A DNA stretch of 51,743 nt from Seleniivibrio woodruffii (GCF_029267515.1 NZ_JAJUIS010000010.1:1-51743), one strand, 5' to 3'; positions 13,819 to 23,099 are shown, numbered from the stretch's first letter. Numbers and translations: made by a program. The notes: a model not told the origin generated them from the sequence alone.

Positions 13819-15468
13819 ATGCTCACTGATTTACTTAACGGCTTTATTGAAGAGATGGAAACTTTTCTGGATGGCTGGACGCGCCACATGGAGGCGGCAG
13901 GGTACCTTGAGCACACCACCGCCAAACGGGATGACTGCATCCGCAGTCTGCTCGGTGTTATCGAGCCGATGAAAAAGCATCTGGCGGAAGGAAAACCCGT
14001 CGAGTTTGCGTATATCATGAAAAACAGCAGAGAGATAGCAGACAGCCTTATCATGATGGCGGAACGCCACAAAGCCCGCGGAATCACTGCGGAGATGTTC
14101 TTCGGCTGTTTTAAAACTCTTATACACTCTCTTGACGACATTATCCTCTCATCTCCCGCTCAATCCGGTGAAAAACTCAGACTCTACATAGAGTTCCGCA
14201 GAATGCTCGATTGTGTTGAATCAATTGCCATATCCAAATGGGACAAACAGTCCAGAGACGACAGGATGAAGATGCTGGAAAGAACCGACCGCATACTCAC
14301 CCTTGCCAAAAATAAATATGAGAACATTTTTCAGGTGACGTCAGACATCGTTCTTGTCACCGATTCCGAAGGGCGCATCCTTGAGATGAACCGCGCCGCT
14401 GAGGAAAAATTCGGACAGAACGCCATCGGTTCCGCCGTGTGGCTTTATATCGGTCTACAACCGATGCCCATGGGCGAACTCCTGAAAGAATACCCGGCAC
14501 AGGCACAGAAAGAGGTGCGTCTGCCAGACAACACCGCAATCGTCACTCTCGGCGTTGTGCCTCTGAAAAAAGTTTCTCTGGCTTCCGCAGGATACGTCAT
14601 AATCCTCAGCGACATAACGTGTATGGTGGAGCATAGGGCACGGCTGGAACAGCTTGTTAACGAGCGTACGGCAGCGCTTTCAAAATCGGAAAACCTTTTC
14701 CGTTCACTTTTTTCCAGTGCGGGAGAAGGGATAATCCTTGCGGACAGAAACCTCGGCATAGTCCAGTCCAACGAAAAGGCGGATACCATGTTCGGATTCG
14801 GCAGCATAGGACTTACCGGTATAAATTGCGCTAAAATATTCCACCCCGACGGTTTCAAAACAATTAAAAACAGCTTTGCAGACACAGACATAAGCAGTAC
14901 GGAAACCATGTGTGTAACAACCCGCGGAGATTCGTTCCCCGCAAACGTGACCACCAGCAAACTGACGCTCGGCAGTGAACCTTTTCTGCACCTGATTGTG
15001 CGCGACATCACTCAGCAAAAACTAATGGAAGAGAACATACTCCACGAGAAAGCGGCTGCGGAGGAGATGAACGTCACCCTTCGCAATGTTATGAAGACCA
15101 TAGGCAAGGATAAGGAAGAGACCGAACGCACCATAGCGCAGCGTATTACAACGCAGATACTTCCTTCCATGCAGAAACTTGCAGCCGAAGACAACATTGA
15201 GATACGAAAAATGTACGCCAACATGATAAAAGAACAGCTCTCATCGCTGACAGGAATAAACGCGGCGAACAGCGCAAGCCTTATGAAGCTGAGCAAGGCG
15301 GAGATACAGATATGCCAGCTTATTCAGGCTGGAAAAAGCAGTAAAGAGATAGGCGACATAATGAATATCTCTTTTGAAACAATGCAGACCCACAGAAAGA
15401 ACATCCGCAAGAAACTTGGGCTCAACGGCAAAGACCTGAATCTTTACTCCTTTCTGACCAACACCTGA
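13819..15468 (+). CDS. PAS-domain transcriptional regulator with LuxR-type HTH
   Basis: A 549-residue protein. An N-terminal helical domain (about 1-165) is followed by a first PAS (about 175-270, FQVTSDIVLVTDSEGRILEM), a second PAS (about 290-395, LFSSAGEGIILADRNLGIVQ), a coiled linker, and a C-terminal LuxR/FixJ helix-turn-helix (about 480-545, LSKAEIQICQLIQAGKSSKE then MNISFETMQTHRKNIRKKLG). There is no membrane segment, so it senses a cytoplasmic signal directly. It precedes the chaperone-oxidoreductase operon in the same direction, and control of that operon is the natural inference. No phospho-acceptor Asp or kinase core is seen, so it is a one-component regulator. Confidence 0.8.
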   Translation: MLTDLLNGFIEEMETFLDGWTRHMEAAGYLEHTTAKRDDCIRSLLGVIEPMKKHLAEGKPVEFAYIMKNSREIADSLIMMAERHKARGITAEMFFGCFKTLIHSLDDIILSSPAQSGEKLRLYIEFRRMLDCVESIAISKWDKQSRDDRMKMLERTDRILTLAKNKYENIFQVTSDIVLVTDSEGRILEMNRAAEEKFGQNAIGSAVWLYIGLQPMPMGELLKEYPAQAQKEVRLPDNTAIVTLGVVPLKKVSLASAGYVIILSDITCMVEHRARLEQLVNERTAALSKSENLFRSLFSSAGEGIILADRNLGIVQSNEKADTMFGFGSIGLTGINCAKIFHPDGFKTIKNSFADTDISSTETMCVTTRGDSFPANVTTSKLTLGSEPFLHLIVRDITQQKLMEENILHEKAAAEEMNVTLRNVMKTIGKDKEETERTIAQRITTQILPSMQKLAAEDNIEIRKMYANMIKEQLSSLTGINAANSASLMKLSKAEIQICQLIQAGKSSKEIGDIMNISFETMQTHRKNIRKKLGLNGKDLNLYSFLTNT

Positions 15469-15748
15469 GACTGCTTCGTTGCACCCGCAGAGACCGTCTC
15501 TCAATTGCTTTTCATAACCGAGCAGTTCAAGGCGGAGGTTATAAAAAATACAAAATTAGACAAAGCGGGAAGATGCGAGCTATGCAAGGAAGATTTTCTG
15601 AGATGAGCAAAAGCATACAAATGATGTATGTGTTGCGAATGAAGTGAATCTGACGCAGCAGAGCGAAGTATATTGCCGCGCATATCGGGTAGAAAACATA
15701 CCCGATAATTACCCCATCTCTAACATTCATCCACCATCCATACCCGTC
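15469..15748. repeat. Intergenic dispersed-repeat-like sequence
   Basis: A 313-nt gap before the torD-like gene. The start (GAGACTGCTTCGTTG) resembles the widespread interspersed motif GAGATTGCTTCG. The rest (AAGGCGGAGGTTATAAAAAA, then GAAGATTTTCTGAGATGAGC) reads like non-coding genomic repeat sequence, with only spurious ORFs. An inverted repeat, ATCGGGTA...TACCCGAT (around 15685-15711), lies near its end. Confidence 0.4.
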
Positions 15749-15754
15749 TATAAT
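15749..15754 (+). promoter_or_regulatory. -10 element of the oxidoreductase operon
   Basis: A perfect TATAAT 28 nt before the ATG at 15782. The -35 position (TTCATC) is poor, which fits activator-dependent expression, possibly by the upstream PAS-LuxR protein. The sequence ACGTATAAAAAACGTAT follows as a short direct repeat. Confidence 0.5.
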
Positions 15755-15781
15755 AACGTATAAAAAACGTATGAGGCGGAA

Positions 15782-16336
15782 ATGTATAACGCAGAAAATA
15801 CCCAAAACATCCTTGAACAACTGCGTGACTTCTTTTATTTCGGAACGCAGGATACAATGAAACAGGCATATCACGAAATGTGCCGAATTAACGGAAAAGA
15901 GCCGTCACAAACCGACTGGGTAGAAGAGGAATACTGCTTCAACAGGCTGTTTGTCGGTCCATCTGCACCTGCCGCTCCGATGCTGGCATCCTATTATCTG
16001 GAAACTGATATGGCATATAACGGTCATGTAACAAAATGCGTTAAAAACCTTTACCTCACTATAGGGCTTGAACTGCCGAACGGCGTGAACATACCGGAAG
16101 ACAGCCTCCCCTTCGAACTGGACGCCTGCCGCTATCTGACACGGCTGGAGAACATCGCCAAAGAGGCTTCGGAAATCCGTAAATACTTCATAAAAAACCA
16201 TATGAACGAGTGGGTAAGGCTGTTTCTCAGCAAAACTGAGCACGAACAGAAAACGCCCGCCGTTGACTATATGCTGTTTATTCTTAAACGGTGGATAGAA
16301 TCCGCCGTTGCCGAACTAGCTGCTCAGGAGGTCTAA
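15782..16336 (+). CDS. TorD/DmsD-family redox enzyme maturation chaperone
   Basis: A 184-residue all-helical protein. It has the family features (NRLFVGPSAPAAPMLASYYLE near 56-75 and HMNEWVRLFL near 140-150). These cytoplasmic chaperones bind the Tat signal of a molybdoenzyme and hold it until the cofactor is inserted. Its stop is 1 nt before the oxidoreductase start, and that gene carries a twin-arginine signal, so the client is evident. Confidence 0.8.
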   Translation: MYNAENTQNILEQLRDFFYFGTQDTMKQAYHEMCRINGKEPSQTDWVEEEYCFNRLFVGPSAPAAPMLASYYLETDMAYNGHVTKCVKNLYLTIGLELPNGVNIPEDSLPFELDACRYLTRLENIAKEASEIRKYFIKNHMNEWVRLFLSKTEHEQKTPAVDYMLFILKRWIESAVAELAAQEV

Positions 16337-16337
16337 A

Positions 16338-18602
16338 ATGGACGGCAACAAAAAGCAGAGACTTGAAGATGTCTGCTCCCTATCCCGACGCGAGATATTG
16401 AAAGGTCTTGCGGCTGCTGGGGCACTGGCATCCATCCCTGCGGGTCTTTTTAAAGCGGAGGCGTGGGAACGCACGACGTATCAATCCGGTCTGAAAACTT
16501 TCCGCAACGCCTGTCCCAGAAACTGTTACGACACATGCAGTATCGTGACATATGTTAAGGACGGCGCAATCGAGTTTGTCGAAGGCGCGAAAGAATCAAC
16601 GTTTACCGACGGCGCGCTCTGCGTTAAAGGCTTTTCATACCCCAGAAGAGTCTACAGCCCTGACAGGATCAAATACCCAATGATTCAGGACAAACGCGGA
16701 AGCGGAAACTGGCGGCGCATAAGCTGGGATGAAGCTCTTGGCATAATCTCCGACAAGATACTTGAAATGAAACAGAAGGATGGCTCACTTCTCGGCATGG
16801 CGCTGGACAAATACTCAGGCAACTTCGGCATAACCCATTACGGCGTTGAGGGCATGTTCTCGTCCCTCGGCTACACCACACGCTTTGTCGGAACGCCCTG
16901 CTGGCCTGCGGGCATAGACGCACAGAACTTCGACATGGGCAACATGTGGTGCAACGACCCCGAAGACATGGTAAAGGCAAAATATATCATCGTATGGGGT
17001 GGAAACCCTGCTTGGAACTCCGTTCATACTATGAAATTCATATACGAGGCACAGGCAAGAGGCGCAAAACTCGTGGTCATCGACCCTATCCTCACCCAGA
17101 CAGCAGCAAAAGCAGACACTTATATCCGTGTTAAAACCGGACAGGATGGCGCTCTGGCTTTGGGAATGGCGAAGCACATAGTTGAAAAAGGGCTGTACGA
17201 CAAAGAGTTTGTGACCAAATATGCAAAAGGCTTCAAAGAATTTAAAGCGTATCTGGACAAGCACGTCACAGTTAAATGGGCGGCTGCCGAAACAGGTGTA
17301 AGCGAAAAAATTATCCGTCAGATAGCCGATGAATACGCGAAGGCGGATCCTGCGACAATCTGGATAGGATACGGGATGCAGCGCCACACCAACGGCGGCG
17401 CATCCGTGCGCTCAATCGATGCTCTTGCGGCACTCACCGGAAACATCGGCAAAGAGGGCGGCGGCGCGAGATACGGGCATCTCTCCACATGGGGATTCAA
17501 CTACAACGCAATGGTGCAGAAACAACCCGAAGGCTCAGTGGGCTACACAGGAAAGGACAAGATTAAAAGCGAGTTTGACCAGACAGCGGGAGAAGCGCAG
17601 TCATACTCCGACAGAACCATAAACATCAACAAGATAGCAGAGTCGATACTCACAACGGACGAGCCTCCTATACGTCTGTTGTGGGTCGCCTGCAAAAACC
17701 CGTTTGCGCAGGATTTCGACCGCAATAAGATGAAAAAGGCGTTCTCAAAACTCGAAATGGTTGTCACTGTTGACCAGTTCTTCAATGAAACCGTCCAGAA
17801 CTCCGACATTGTGCTCCCCTGCACAACGCTTTTCGAGGAGAACACAGTCAACGTATCCTACTGGCACTACTGGATGAGCCTGAACGAAAAAGCTATCGAA
17901 AACCAGTACGAGGCGAAATCCGACCTTGAGATAGCTGCTCTGCTCTCCGCAAAAATGAACGCAAAGGTAGCAGGTTCATGCACTTTCCCGCAGATAACCG
18001 ATACAAAAGTGTGGATGGAGAAAGAGTTCAACGACGGAATTTACAAATATTTCGGCATAAAAAGCTGGGAGGAGCTTAGAAACGGTCCAAAAAAAGCCAT
18101 TCTCACCTCCACAGCCTCATGGAGCGACAAAAAATTCGGCACGCCTTCCGGTAAATACGAATTTATGTCCGACCTTGCCAAAGAGTACGGACACAAAGCG
18201 CTTCCGGAATATAAGGAACGCAGGAAGCCCTACGGAAAATTCCGCATACTCACGCCCCACACCCAGTTCGGGCTGCACTCACAGTTCAACAACATCGACT
18301 ATATGGAGGACTTCAATAAGGGTCCCCTCGTATACATGAACCCATCAGCCGCCAAAGCCAAAGGGATCAAGGACGGCGACACTGTAAAGGTCTCAAACAA
18401 GACCGGAGCCGTCACTCTGAAAGTTAACCTGACAGAGAACATAGCGCCCGACGTACTTCTCATGTATGAGGCGTGGTTCAAGGGAAAGGATTTCAACGTT
18501 CAGGAGCTGGTTGACGACACGTCCAGCGACATGGGCACCTTCAAAACGGGAGCCCCCGGCGTTGCCATCCACGACCAGTTCGGCGACATAGTGAAGGCAT
18601 AG
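16338..18602 (+). CDS. Molybdopterin oxidoreductase catalytic subunit, DMSO reductase family
   Basis: A 754-residue protein with AGGAGG before the ATG. A Tat signal is present (SRREILKG followed by a hydrophobic AAAGALASIPAGLF), so it is exported folded to the periplasm. A [4Fe-4S] motif follows: CPRNCYDTC near 54-62 and a fourth Cys in LCVKGFS. The molybdenum-pterin domains follow, and the motif GTPCWPAG (Cys188) lies where the Mo ligand loop is expected. A Cys ligand is typical of the thiosulfate, polysulfide or nitrate-type branch, whereas DMSO reductases use Ser. It acts as a terminal reductase of an anaerobic chain; the substrate is not determinable. It is paired with the Fe-S subunit downstream. 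Confidence 0.88.
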   Translation: MDGNKKQRLEDVCSLSRREILKGLAAAGALASIPAGLFKAEAWERTTYQSGLKTFRNACPRNCYDTCSIVTYVKDGAIEFVEGAKESTFTDGALCVKGFSYPRRVYSPDRIKYPMIQDKRGSGNWRRISWDEALGIISDKILEMKQKDGSLLGMALDKYSGNFGITHYGVEGMFSSLGYTTRFVGTPCWPAGIDAQNFDMGNMWCNDPEDMVKAKYIIVWGGNPAWNSVHTMKFIYEAQARGAKLVVIDPILTQTAAKADTYIRVKTGQDGALALGMAKHIVEKGLYDKEFVTKYAKGFKEFKAYLDKHVTVKWAAAETGVSEKIIRQIADEYAKADPATIWIGYGMQRHTNGGASVRSIDALAALTGNIGKEGGGARYGHLSTWGFNYNAMVQKQPEGSVGYTGKDKIKSEFDQTAGEAQSYSDRTININKIAESILTTDEPPIRLLWVACKNPFAQDFDRNKMKKAFSKLEMVVTVDQFFNETVQNSDIVLPCTTLFEENTVNVSYWHYWMSLNEKAIENQYEAKSDLEIAALLSAKMNAKVAGSCTFPQITDTKVWMEKEFNDGIYKYFGIKSWEELRNGPKKAILTSTASWSDKKFGTPSGKYEFMSDLAKEYGHKALPEYKERRKPYGKFRILTPHTQFGLHSQFNNIDYMEDFNKGPLVYMNPSAAKAKGIKDGDTVKVSNKTGAVTLKVNLTENIAPDVLLMYEAWFKGKDFNVQELVDDTSSDMGTFKTGAPGVAIHDQFGDIVKA

Positions 18603-18613
18603 AGGGGGATGAC

Positions 18614-19186
18614 ATGAAAAAACAGCTTGCCTTTATGGTAAATTCTAAAAAATGTATCGGCTGCTACTCCTGCGCCATGGCATGTAAAAACCAATATCAT
18701 CAGGAACCGGGCGTGGCATGGAGAAACCTTCAGCCGCTGGAGGCAAAGGACTATCCCCACAGGGACAGAGCCTTCTTTTCGCTCTCATGCAACCACTGCG
18801 AAAAACCCGTCTGCGTGCAGGTCTGCCCTGTAGGCGCGCATGTAAAACGCGAAAAAGACGGCATAGTGGTTCACTCGTCCGACAAATGCATCTACTGCCG
18901 TCAGTGCATAAAAAGCTGCTCATACCACGCGCCCAAGGACAATGAAGTGCTCCAGCGTGCGGAGAAATGCAGCATGTGCGTTGAACGTATCGACGCGGGA
19001 CTTATGCCAGCCTGTGTTCAGGGCTGTCCGGCAAAAGCTCTTACACTGGTGGAGCTTTCCGCTCCGGAAGCACAGAAAGGCGTGCAGTATCCGAAAGGAT
19101 TCGGCAAATTCACACGGCTTAACCCGTCCACAAGGTTTGTCGAGGCGAAAGCTCCGCAGCTTGTGCTGGCGGTTAAGGATAACTGA
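18614..19186 (+). CDS. Four-cluster ferredoxin-like electron transfer subunit (DmsB/PsrB type)
   Basis: A 190-residue protein with four sets of cysteines: CIGCYSCAMAC (14-24), CNHCEKPVCVQVC (58-70), CIYCRQCIKSC (95-105) and CSMC plus CVQGC near 119-138. It carries electrons from a quinol-oxidising partner to the molybdoenzyme. It has no signal peptide, so it would be exported bound to the Tat-carrying subunit. No NrfD/DmsC membrane anchor gene follows, so the quinol partner must be encoded elsewhere or be a soluble cytochrome. GGGGGATGAC precedes the ATG. Confidence 0.9.
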   Translation: MKKQLAFMVNSKKCIGCYSCAMACKNQYHQEPGVAWRNLQPLEAKDYPHRDRAFFSLSCNHCEKPVCVQVCPVGAHVKREKDGIVVHSSDKCIYCRQCIKSCSYHAPKDNEVLQRAEKCSMCVERIDAGLMPACVQGCPAKALTLVELSAPEAQKGVQYPKGFGKFTRLNPSTRFVEAKAPQLVLAVKDN

Positions 19187-19192
19187 CAATAC

Positions 19193-19211
19193 GGGGCGTT
19201 TAAGGCGCCCC
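19193..19211 (+). terminator. Hairpin after the Fe-S subunit gene
   Basis: GGGGCG and CGCCCC pair around TTTAAGG. There is no T-run, so it could be a weak terminator or a processing/stability hairpin that lowers expression of the next gene. Confidence 0.45.
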
Positions 19212-19222
19212 AACCTAAACCT

Positions 19223-19561
19223 ATGAAAATATTATTAATTTTCGTTTTAATGAGTACTTCCGGCATAGCAGCATATGCGGATACTGTCATATCTGCTCCG
19301 ACAGACACGCCAATCCGCATACGCACAGAAGCACCGGAACCGAAAAAGGGGGGAGGAGATTTCTATACCGTAAAGGTATCTGAGGTTGAAGGTATGACAG
19401 CCGAAGCGGCAATACCGGAAACAACTCTGATATTCAACAGAGAGGGTACCTTTTCGGTGGATATCTCTGTCATACATATATCCAAAGGAAGCTGCGGAGG
19501 CGTCGAATCATCTGTTTATTCAAAACAGAAGCTCACAATAAAAACCGGCAAACTCAAATAA
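19223..19561 (+). CDS. Small exported protein of unknown function
   Basis: A 112-residue protein. A signal peptide (MKILLIFVLMSTSGIAAYA) is followed by a mature part beginning near DTVISAPTDT. That part includes a Gly-rich turn (PKKGGGD), beta-rich segments (FSVDISVIHISKG) and one CGG. No known domain is recognised. It is the last gene before the sensor kinase and lies just after the reductase genes, so a periplasmic accessory role is possible but unproven. No good ribosome binding site is visible. Confidence 0.5.
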   Translation: MKILLIFVLMSTSGIAAYADTVISAPTDTPIRIRTEAPEPKKGGGDFYTVKVSEVEGMTAEAAIPETTLIFNREGTFSVDISVIHISKGSCGGVESSVYSKQKLTIKTGKLK

Positions 19562-19673
19562 ATACGAAACAATAGAAATTCTTCTTTATTGTTCGTGACT
19601 TAAATTTCAAATTACTGGCAATTACGCAAAAAACATGATAAATATATATTATAATGTTTTTGGGAATGAGACT

Positions 19674-22600
19674 ATGAAACCAATTTTCAGCAGCCTCAGA
19701 TATCGTATTCTCGCCTTTACGGCGGCTCTTATGTCTGTTGCTGTTTTTATTCTTATTTTCAGTACGTACTTCAAACTGCGCAGCGATATTATCAGTAAAA
19801 ATGAAGAAGCGTTCGCCATGTTCGGCAAAGTCTTTGAAACCGAACAGGAGACTATGATAAGGCAGTATTCCCTTGGGCTGGACACTCTCACCGACAATCA
19901 GACACTTGTGGAAAAATTTGCCCGCAGAGACCGCGAAGGGCTGGCAAAACTGGTTGATAACATTTACGATACACGGCTGAAGCATCTTTACGACATAGAA
20001 CAGTTCCAGTTTCATATTCCACCCGCAGTCAGTTTTTACAGGGTACACAGCAAACAGAATTACGGCGATAACCTGCAAAGTTTCAGAAAAACCGTGGTTA
20101 AGGCAAACGAACAGAAAACCATGGTGGCTGGTATTGAAGCCGGCAGAGGTGGGCTCGGTCTGCGTGTTGTCAAACCCGTCTGGTATAATTTCGAGTCTGT
20201 CGGAACAGTGGAGTTCGGCGGCAGCATAGACAATATGCTCCGCAATGCAAAATCAGGCACAGGTATAGATTATTCAGTCGCTCTGGATAAAAAGATGGCC
20301 AGCAAAGCGAAATTTTTTCAGGAATCATCCCCGTGGCTTCATTATAAAAACCTTCTGGTATATGATTTTTCCTCCGAACGCGCCAAAAAAATAGTCGCAG
20401 CTAATTTAATGGAAAAGAAAGGCATATTCCGATTTTCCGACAAATTCTATATGACCAGCAAAATACCGCTTTACGACTATTCATCTAACAGGATAGGCTG
20501 GCTTTTTCTTGTCAATGATACAACCAGAGAAGTTACCCAGATGTATTCGGCAGTGATGAAACAGGCTGCTTCCATAGCCGCATACGGGCTGTTTGCCCTG
20601 GCGCTTGTGTCCGGTTTTATGATAAAAGTGCTTTTCAGACCCATAGAAAACATAGCAAAACACGTCACCGATAATGAAATAACCCTTGAAAAGGAACCGA
20701 AACTGCTGTCGTTCAACGAAAACACGGAAATAACCGTTCTGGCTGAGGCATACAATAACCTCAGCATGAATCTCTACAGCAATCTCTGGGAACAGAACAG
20801 GCAGATACACGCCATTGAAGATATAAACAAAAATCTTGAAAATACTATAAACAACCGCACAAAACAGCTTGAAGAAGCAAATCAGCGGCTGGAATCAGCT
20901 CTGGACAACTACAGATACATCAATGAGGTTAAGACCGAATTCCTTACAGATATGAGCCACGAAATACGCACTCCGATGAATGCAATATTGGGTTTAAGCT
21001 ATCTCGCGCTGCAAACCGGACTTAATCCCAAACAGTACGAATACATCAGCAAAATACATTCCTCCGCCACACTTTTGATGGAGATAATCAACGATATACT
21101 CGACTATTCCAAAATAGAAGCGGGAAAACTGGAGTTGGAAAACATCAGCTTTAACCTGCCCGATCTGGTAAAAAGCATAAAGGATATCCTTGAGGTTCAG
21201 GCGGAGAAGAAAAAAATTTCGCTGTATCTGGAAATAGGCGGCAACGTGCCCATGTATGTTAAAGGAGACCCGACCAGACTTACTCAGGTACTATCCAATA
21301 TAGGCTCGAACGCTGTCAAGTTCACAGACAAAGGCTCCGTGACGATAACGATAGACTGCACTGAGTCAAATATGTCCTACAGCACTCTGAAATTCAGCAT
21401 CAAGGATACCGGAATAGGCATCCCCGCAGATAAAATAAACAGAATTTTCTCTTCATACGAACAGATTTCCAGCAAAACTTCCAGAAAATACGGCGGTTCC
21501 GGTCTGGGACTTTCAATTTGCAAAAAAATACTGGACAAAATGGGCAGCACTGTCTTTGTTGAAAGCGAACCCGGAAAAGGAAGCACGTTTTCTTTTACAC
21601 TCAAAATGAAAAATACCGACGTAACCAGAGCGGAGGATATGAAAGAACGCTCAGGCATACTGAAAAGAAGAAGGATACTCGTATCCGAAAATATGTCCGG
21701 CGAGCAGGGGAGTATCTCCTCGATATTCAGGGAACTTCTTGCCGACGTGGTTTCCGCGGACAGCAGTATCGAGCTAATGAAGATAATAGGCAATAACCTG
21801 AAAAACGACGGCACACTGGGATTCGACCTGATTGTGCTTGAAAACCGTCTGCACGAACCTTCACCCCTTGAGGTTTTCGAAAAACTGAATGCAGACGTTT
21901 CGCTTCTGCCGCCTGTGATATACATAAGCAGTGAACAACCGGAAAAAGATACCGGACTTAAAATAACCACTCTGGCAAAACCTGCATCCCCCACCCTTCT
22001 GTTCCATACGGCAGTAACTGCCATAACCGGACAGGCTTCCAAAGACGAACTGCCGGAACTTCTCAGCGCGGGCACAACCGGACACAGGATACACGTTCTT
22101 GTGGCGGACGACAACAGCCTTAACCGTGAAGTCGCCAGCGAGTTCATGCAGCTTCTCGGCGTCAGTGTCAGCTTTGCGGAAAACGGCAGAGAAGCTGTTA
22201 AAGCTGCGGAAGAGGAGACCTTTGATGCAATTTTACTGGATATCATGATGCCCGAACTTGACGGCTATTCCACAGCCAGAATGATACGAGAGGGAAAACT
22301 GAACGCAGACACCCCCATTTATGCAATGACTGCCAGCGTAATAGACGAAGACAAACTGAAAATGAAAACGGCACTCATGACGGGAGCCATCAGTAAGCCG
22401 TTAAAGATAAATGAGATATCCAAAGCTATTACTGAAGCTGTGCGCATACGATCCGAAATACCGGTCGGAACACACATGTTCGATCCGTCAGGTCACATAG
22501 ATTTCACTGCCGGACTAAGCGGCTTCGGAGGCAATGAGGCACTGTTTATCAAGGCTTTGCAGGAGTTTCTGAAAGCTGCGGAAACCATCCGCAAGGAGAC

Positions 22601-22823
22601 CGCTGCCCAGTCTGACAATACAGCACTTACCGATATTTTCCGCTCACTCGGTTCATATGCAGAAAATCTTGCCATGCCTAAACTGGCACAAACGGCTAAA
22701 AACGCAGAATCAGCAACCGAATCGGACGACGGGAAAAAGACCGGAGAGGCGGTTGCCCTGCTGCTGGAAGAACTTAACAAAGTCGGCAATATCGTCGCAC
22801 AAAATCTTAAAATCAAAGCCTGA
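19674..22823 (+). CDS. Hybrid sensor histidine kinase with degenerate receiver and HPt modules
   Basis: A 1049-residue protein from the ATG at 19674. There are two membrane segments (about 12-32 and 296-316) bracketing a periplasmic sensor of about 260 residues, then a HAMP-like linker and coiled coil. HisKA follows with the phospho-accepting His429 (DMSHEIRTPMNA), then the HATPase core (NIGSNAVKFTD, DTGIGIP, GGSGLGLSI). The first receiver has Glu723 where the Asp is expected (LIVLENRLHE), so it is inactive. The second receiver has Asp856 (LLDIMMPE). A C-terminal helical HPt-like module lacks the His (IFRSLGS near 989). The kinase phosphorylates its own second receiver, and the output partner is not visible. 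Confidence 0.88.
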   Translation: MKPIFSSLRYRILAFTAALMSVAVFILIFSTYFKLRSDIISKNEEAFAMFGKVFETEQETMIRQYSLGLDTLTDNQTLVEKFARRDREGLAKLVDNIYDTRLKHLYDIEQFQFHIPPAVSFYRVHSKQNYGDNLQSFRKTVVKANEQKTMVAGIEAGRGGLGLRVVKPVWYNFESVGTVEFGGSIDNMLRNAKSGTGIDYSVALDKKMASKAKFFQESSPWLHYKNLLVYDFSSERAKKIVAANLMEKKGIFRFSDKFYMTSKIPLYDYSSNRIGWLFLVNDTTREVTQMYSAVMKQAASIAAYGLFALALVSGFMIKVLFRPIENIAKHVTDNEITLEKEPKLLSFNENTEITVLAEAYNNLSMNLYSNLWEQNRQIHAIEDINKNLENTINNRTKQLEEANQRLESALDNYRYINEVKTEFLTDMSHEIRTPMNAILGLSYLALQTGLNPKQYEYISKIHSSATLLMEIINDILDYSKIEAGKLELENISFNLPDLVKSIKDILEVQAEKKKISLYLEIGGNVPMYVKGDPTRLTQVLSNIGSNAVKFTDKGSVTITIDCTESNMSYSTLKFSIKDTGIGIPADKINRIFSSYEQISSKTSRKYGGSGLGLSICKKILDKMGSTVFVESEPGKGSTFSFTLKMKNTDVTRAEDMKERSGILKRRRILVSENMSGEQGSISSIFRELLADVVSADSSIELMKIIGNNLKNDGTLGFDLIVLENRLHEPSPLEVFEKLNADVSLLPPVIYISSEQPEKDTGLKITTLAKPASPTLLFHTAVTAITGQASKDELPELLSAGTTGHRIHVLVADDNSLNREVASEFMQLLGVSVSFAENGREAVKAAEEETFDAILLDIMMPELDGYSTARMIREGKLNADTPIYAMTASVIDEDKLKMKTALMTGAISKPLKINEISKAITEAVRIRSEIPVGTHMFDPSGHIDFTAGLSGFGGNEALFIKALQEFLKAAETIRKETAAQSDNTALTDIFRSLGSYAENLAMPKLAQTAKNAESATESDDGKKTGEAVALLLEELNKVGNIVAQNLKIKA

Positions 22824-22874
22824 AATGGCACTCTAATTGCTTTCCTATGTCTATCTTCTTTTAAGGAGGAAAGA

Positions 22875-23099
22875 ATGGACACAGAGGCATTTTTCAACGA
22901 AAAGGAAGACGAAAGGATAAAGCAGCTCACAGGCATTGCAAACCTGCACATATCCATAGCCCGCGACCTGCTTTCAACCGACAAACCACTCTCCCGCGAG
23001 GAGATGGAAAGTCTTCTGAATCTGCTGATAACGGCAAACGAGGCAAAACGCCTTGCCCAGTCGCTTAAAGAAGGTCAGGATGTCAGAAAAACAGCGTAA
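22875..23099 (+). CDS. Small helical hypothetical protein (74 aa)
   Basis: Perfect AAGGAGG 7 nt before the ATG. The protein is predicted entirely helical (ERIKQLTGIANLHISIARDL, EEMESLLNLLITANEAKRLA), acidic, with no motif. It directly follows the hybrid kinase and precedes a hairpin, so it may be part of the same transcription unit. Function unknown. Confidence 0.55.
   Translation: MDTEAFFNEKEDERIKQLTGIANLHISIARDLLSTDKPLSREEMESLLNLLITANEAKRLAQSLKEGQDVRKTA

Noticed and set aside
15501-15874. Minus-strand ORFs of 60 and 111 residues in the spacer before torD
   Set aside because: They have low-complexity composition, fall in repeat-like sequence and overlap the torD-like gene.
19610-19640. Sigma-54-like TGGCA...GCA before the hybrid kinase
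   Set aside because: The GG-to-GC distance is too short for a -24/-12 promoter.
21377-22246. 289-aa antisense frame in the kinase gene
   Set aside because: Ser/Leu-rich shadow of the histidine kinase with no start signal.
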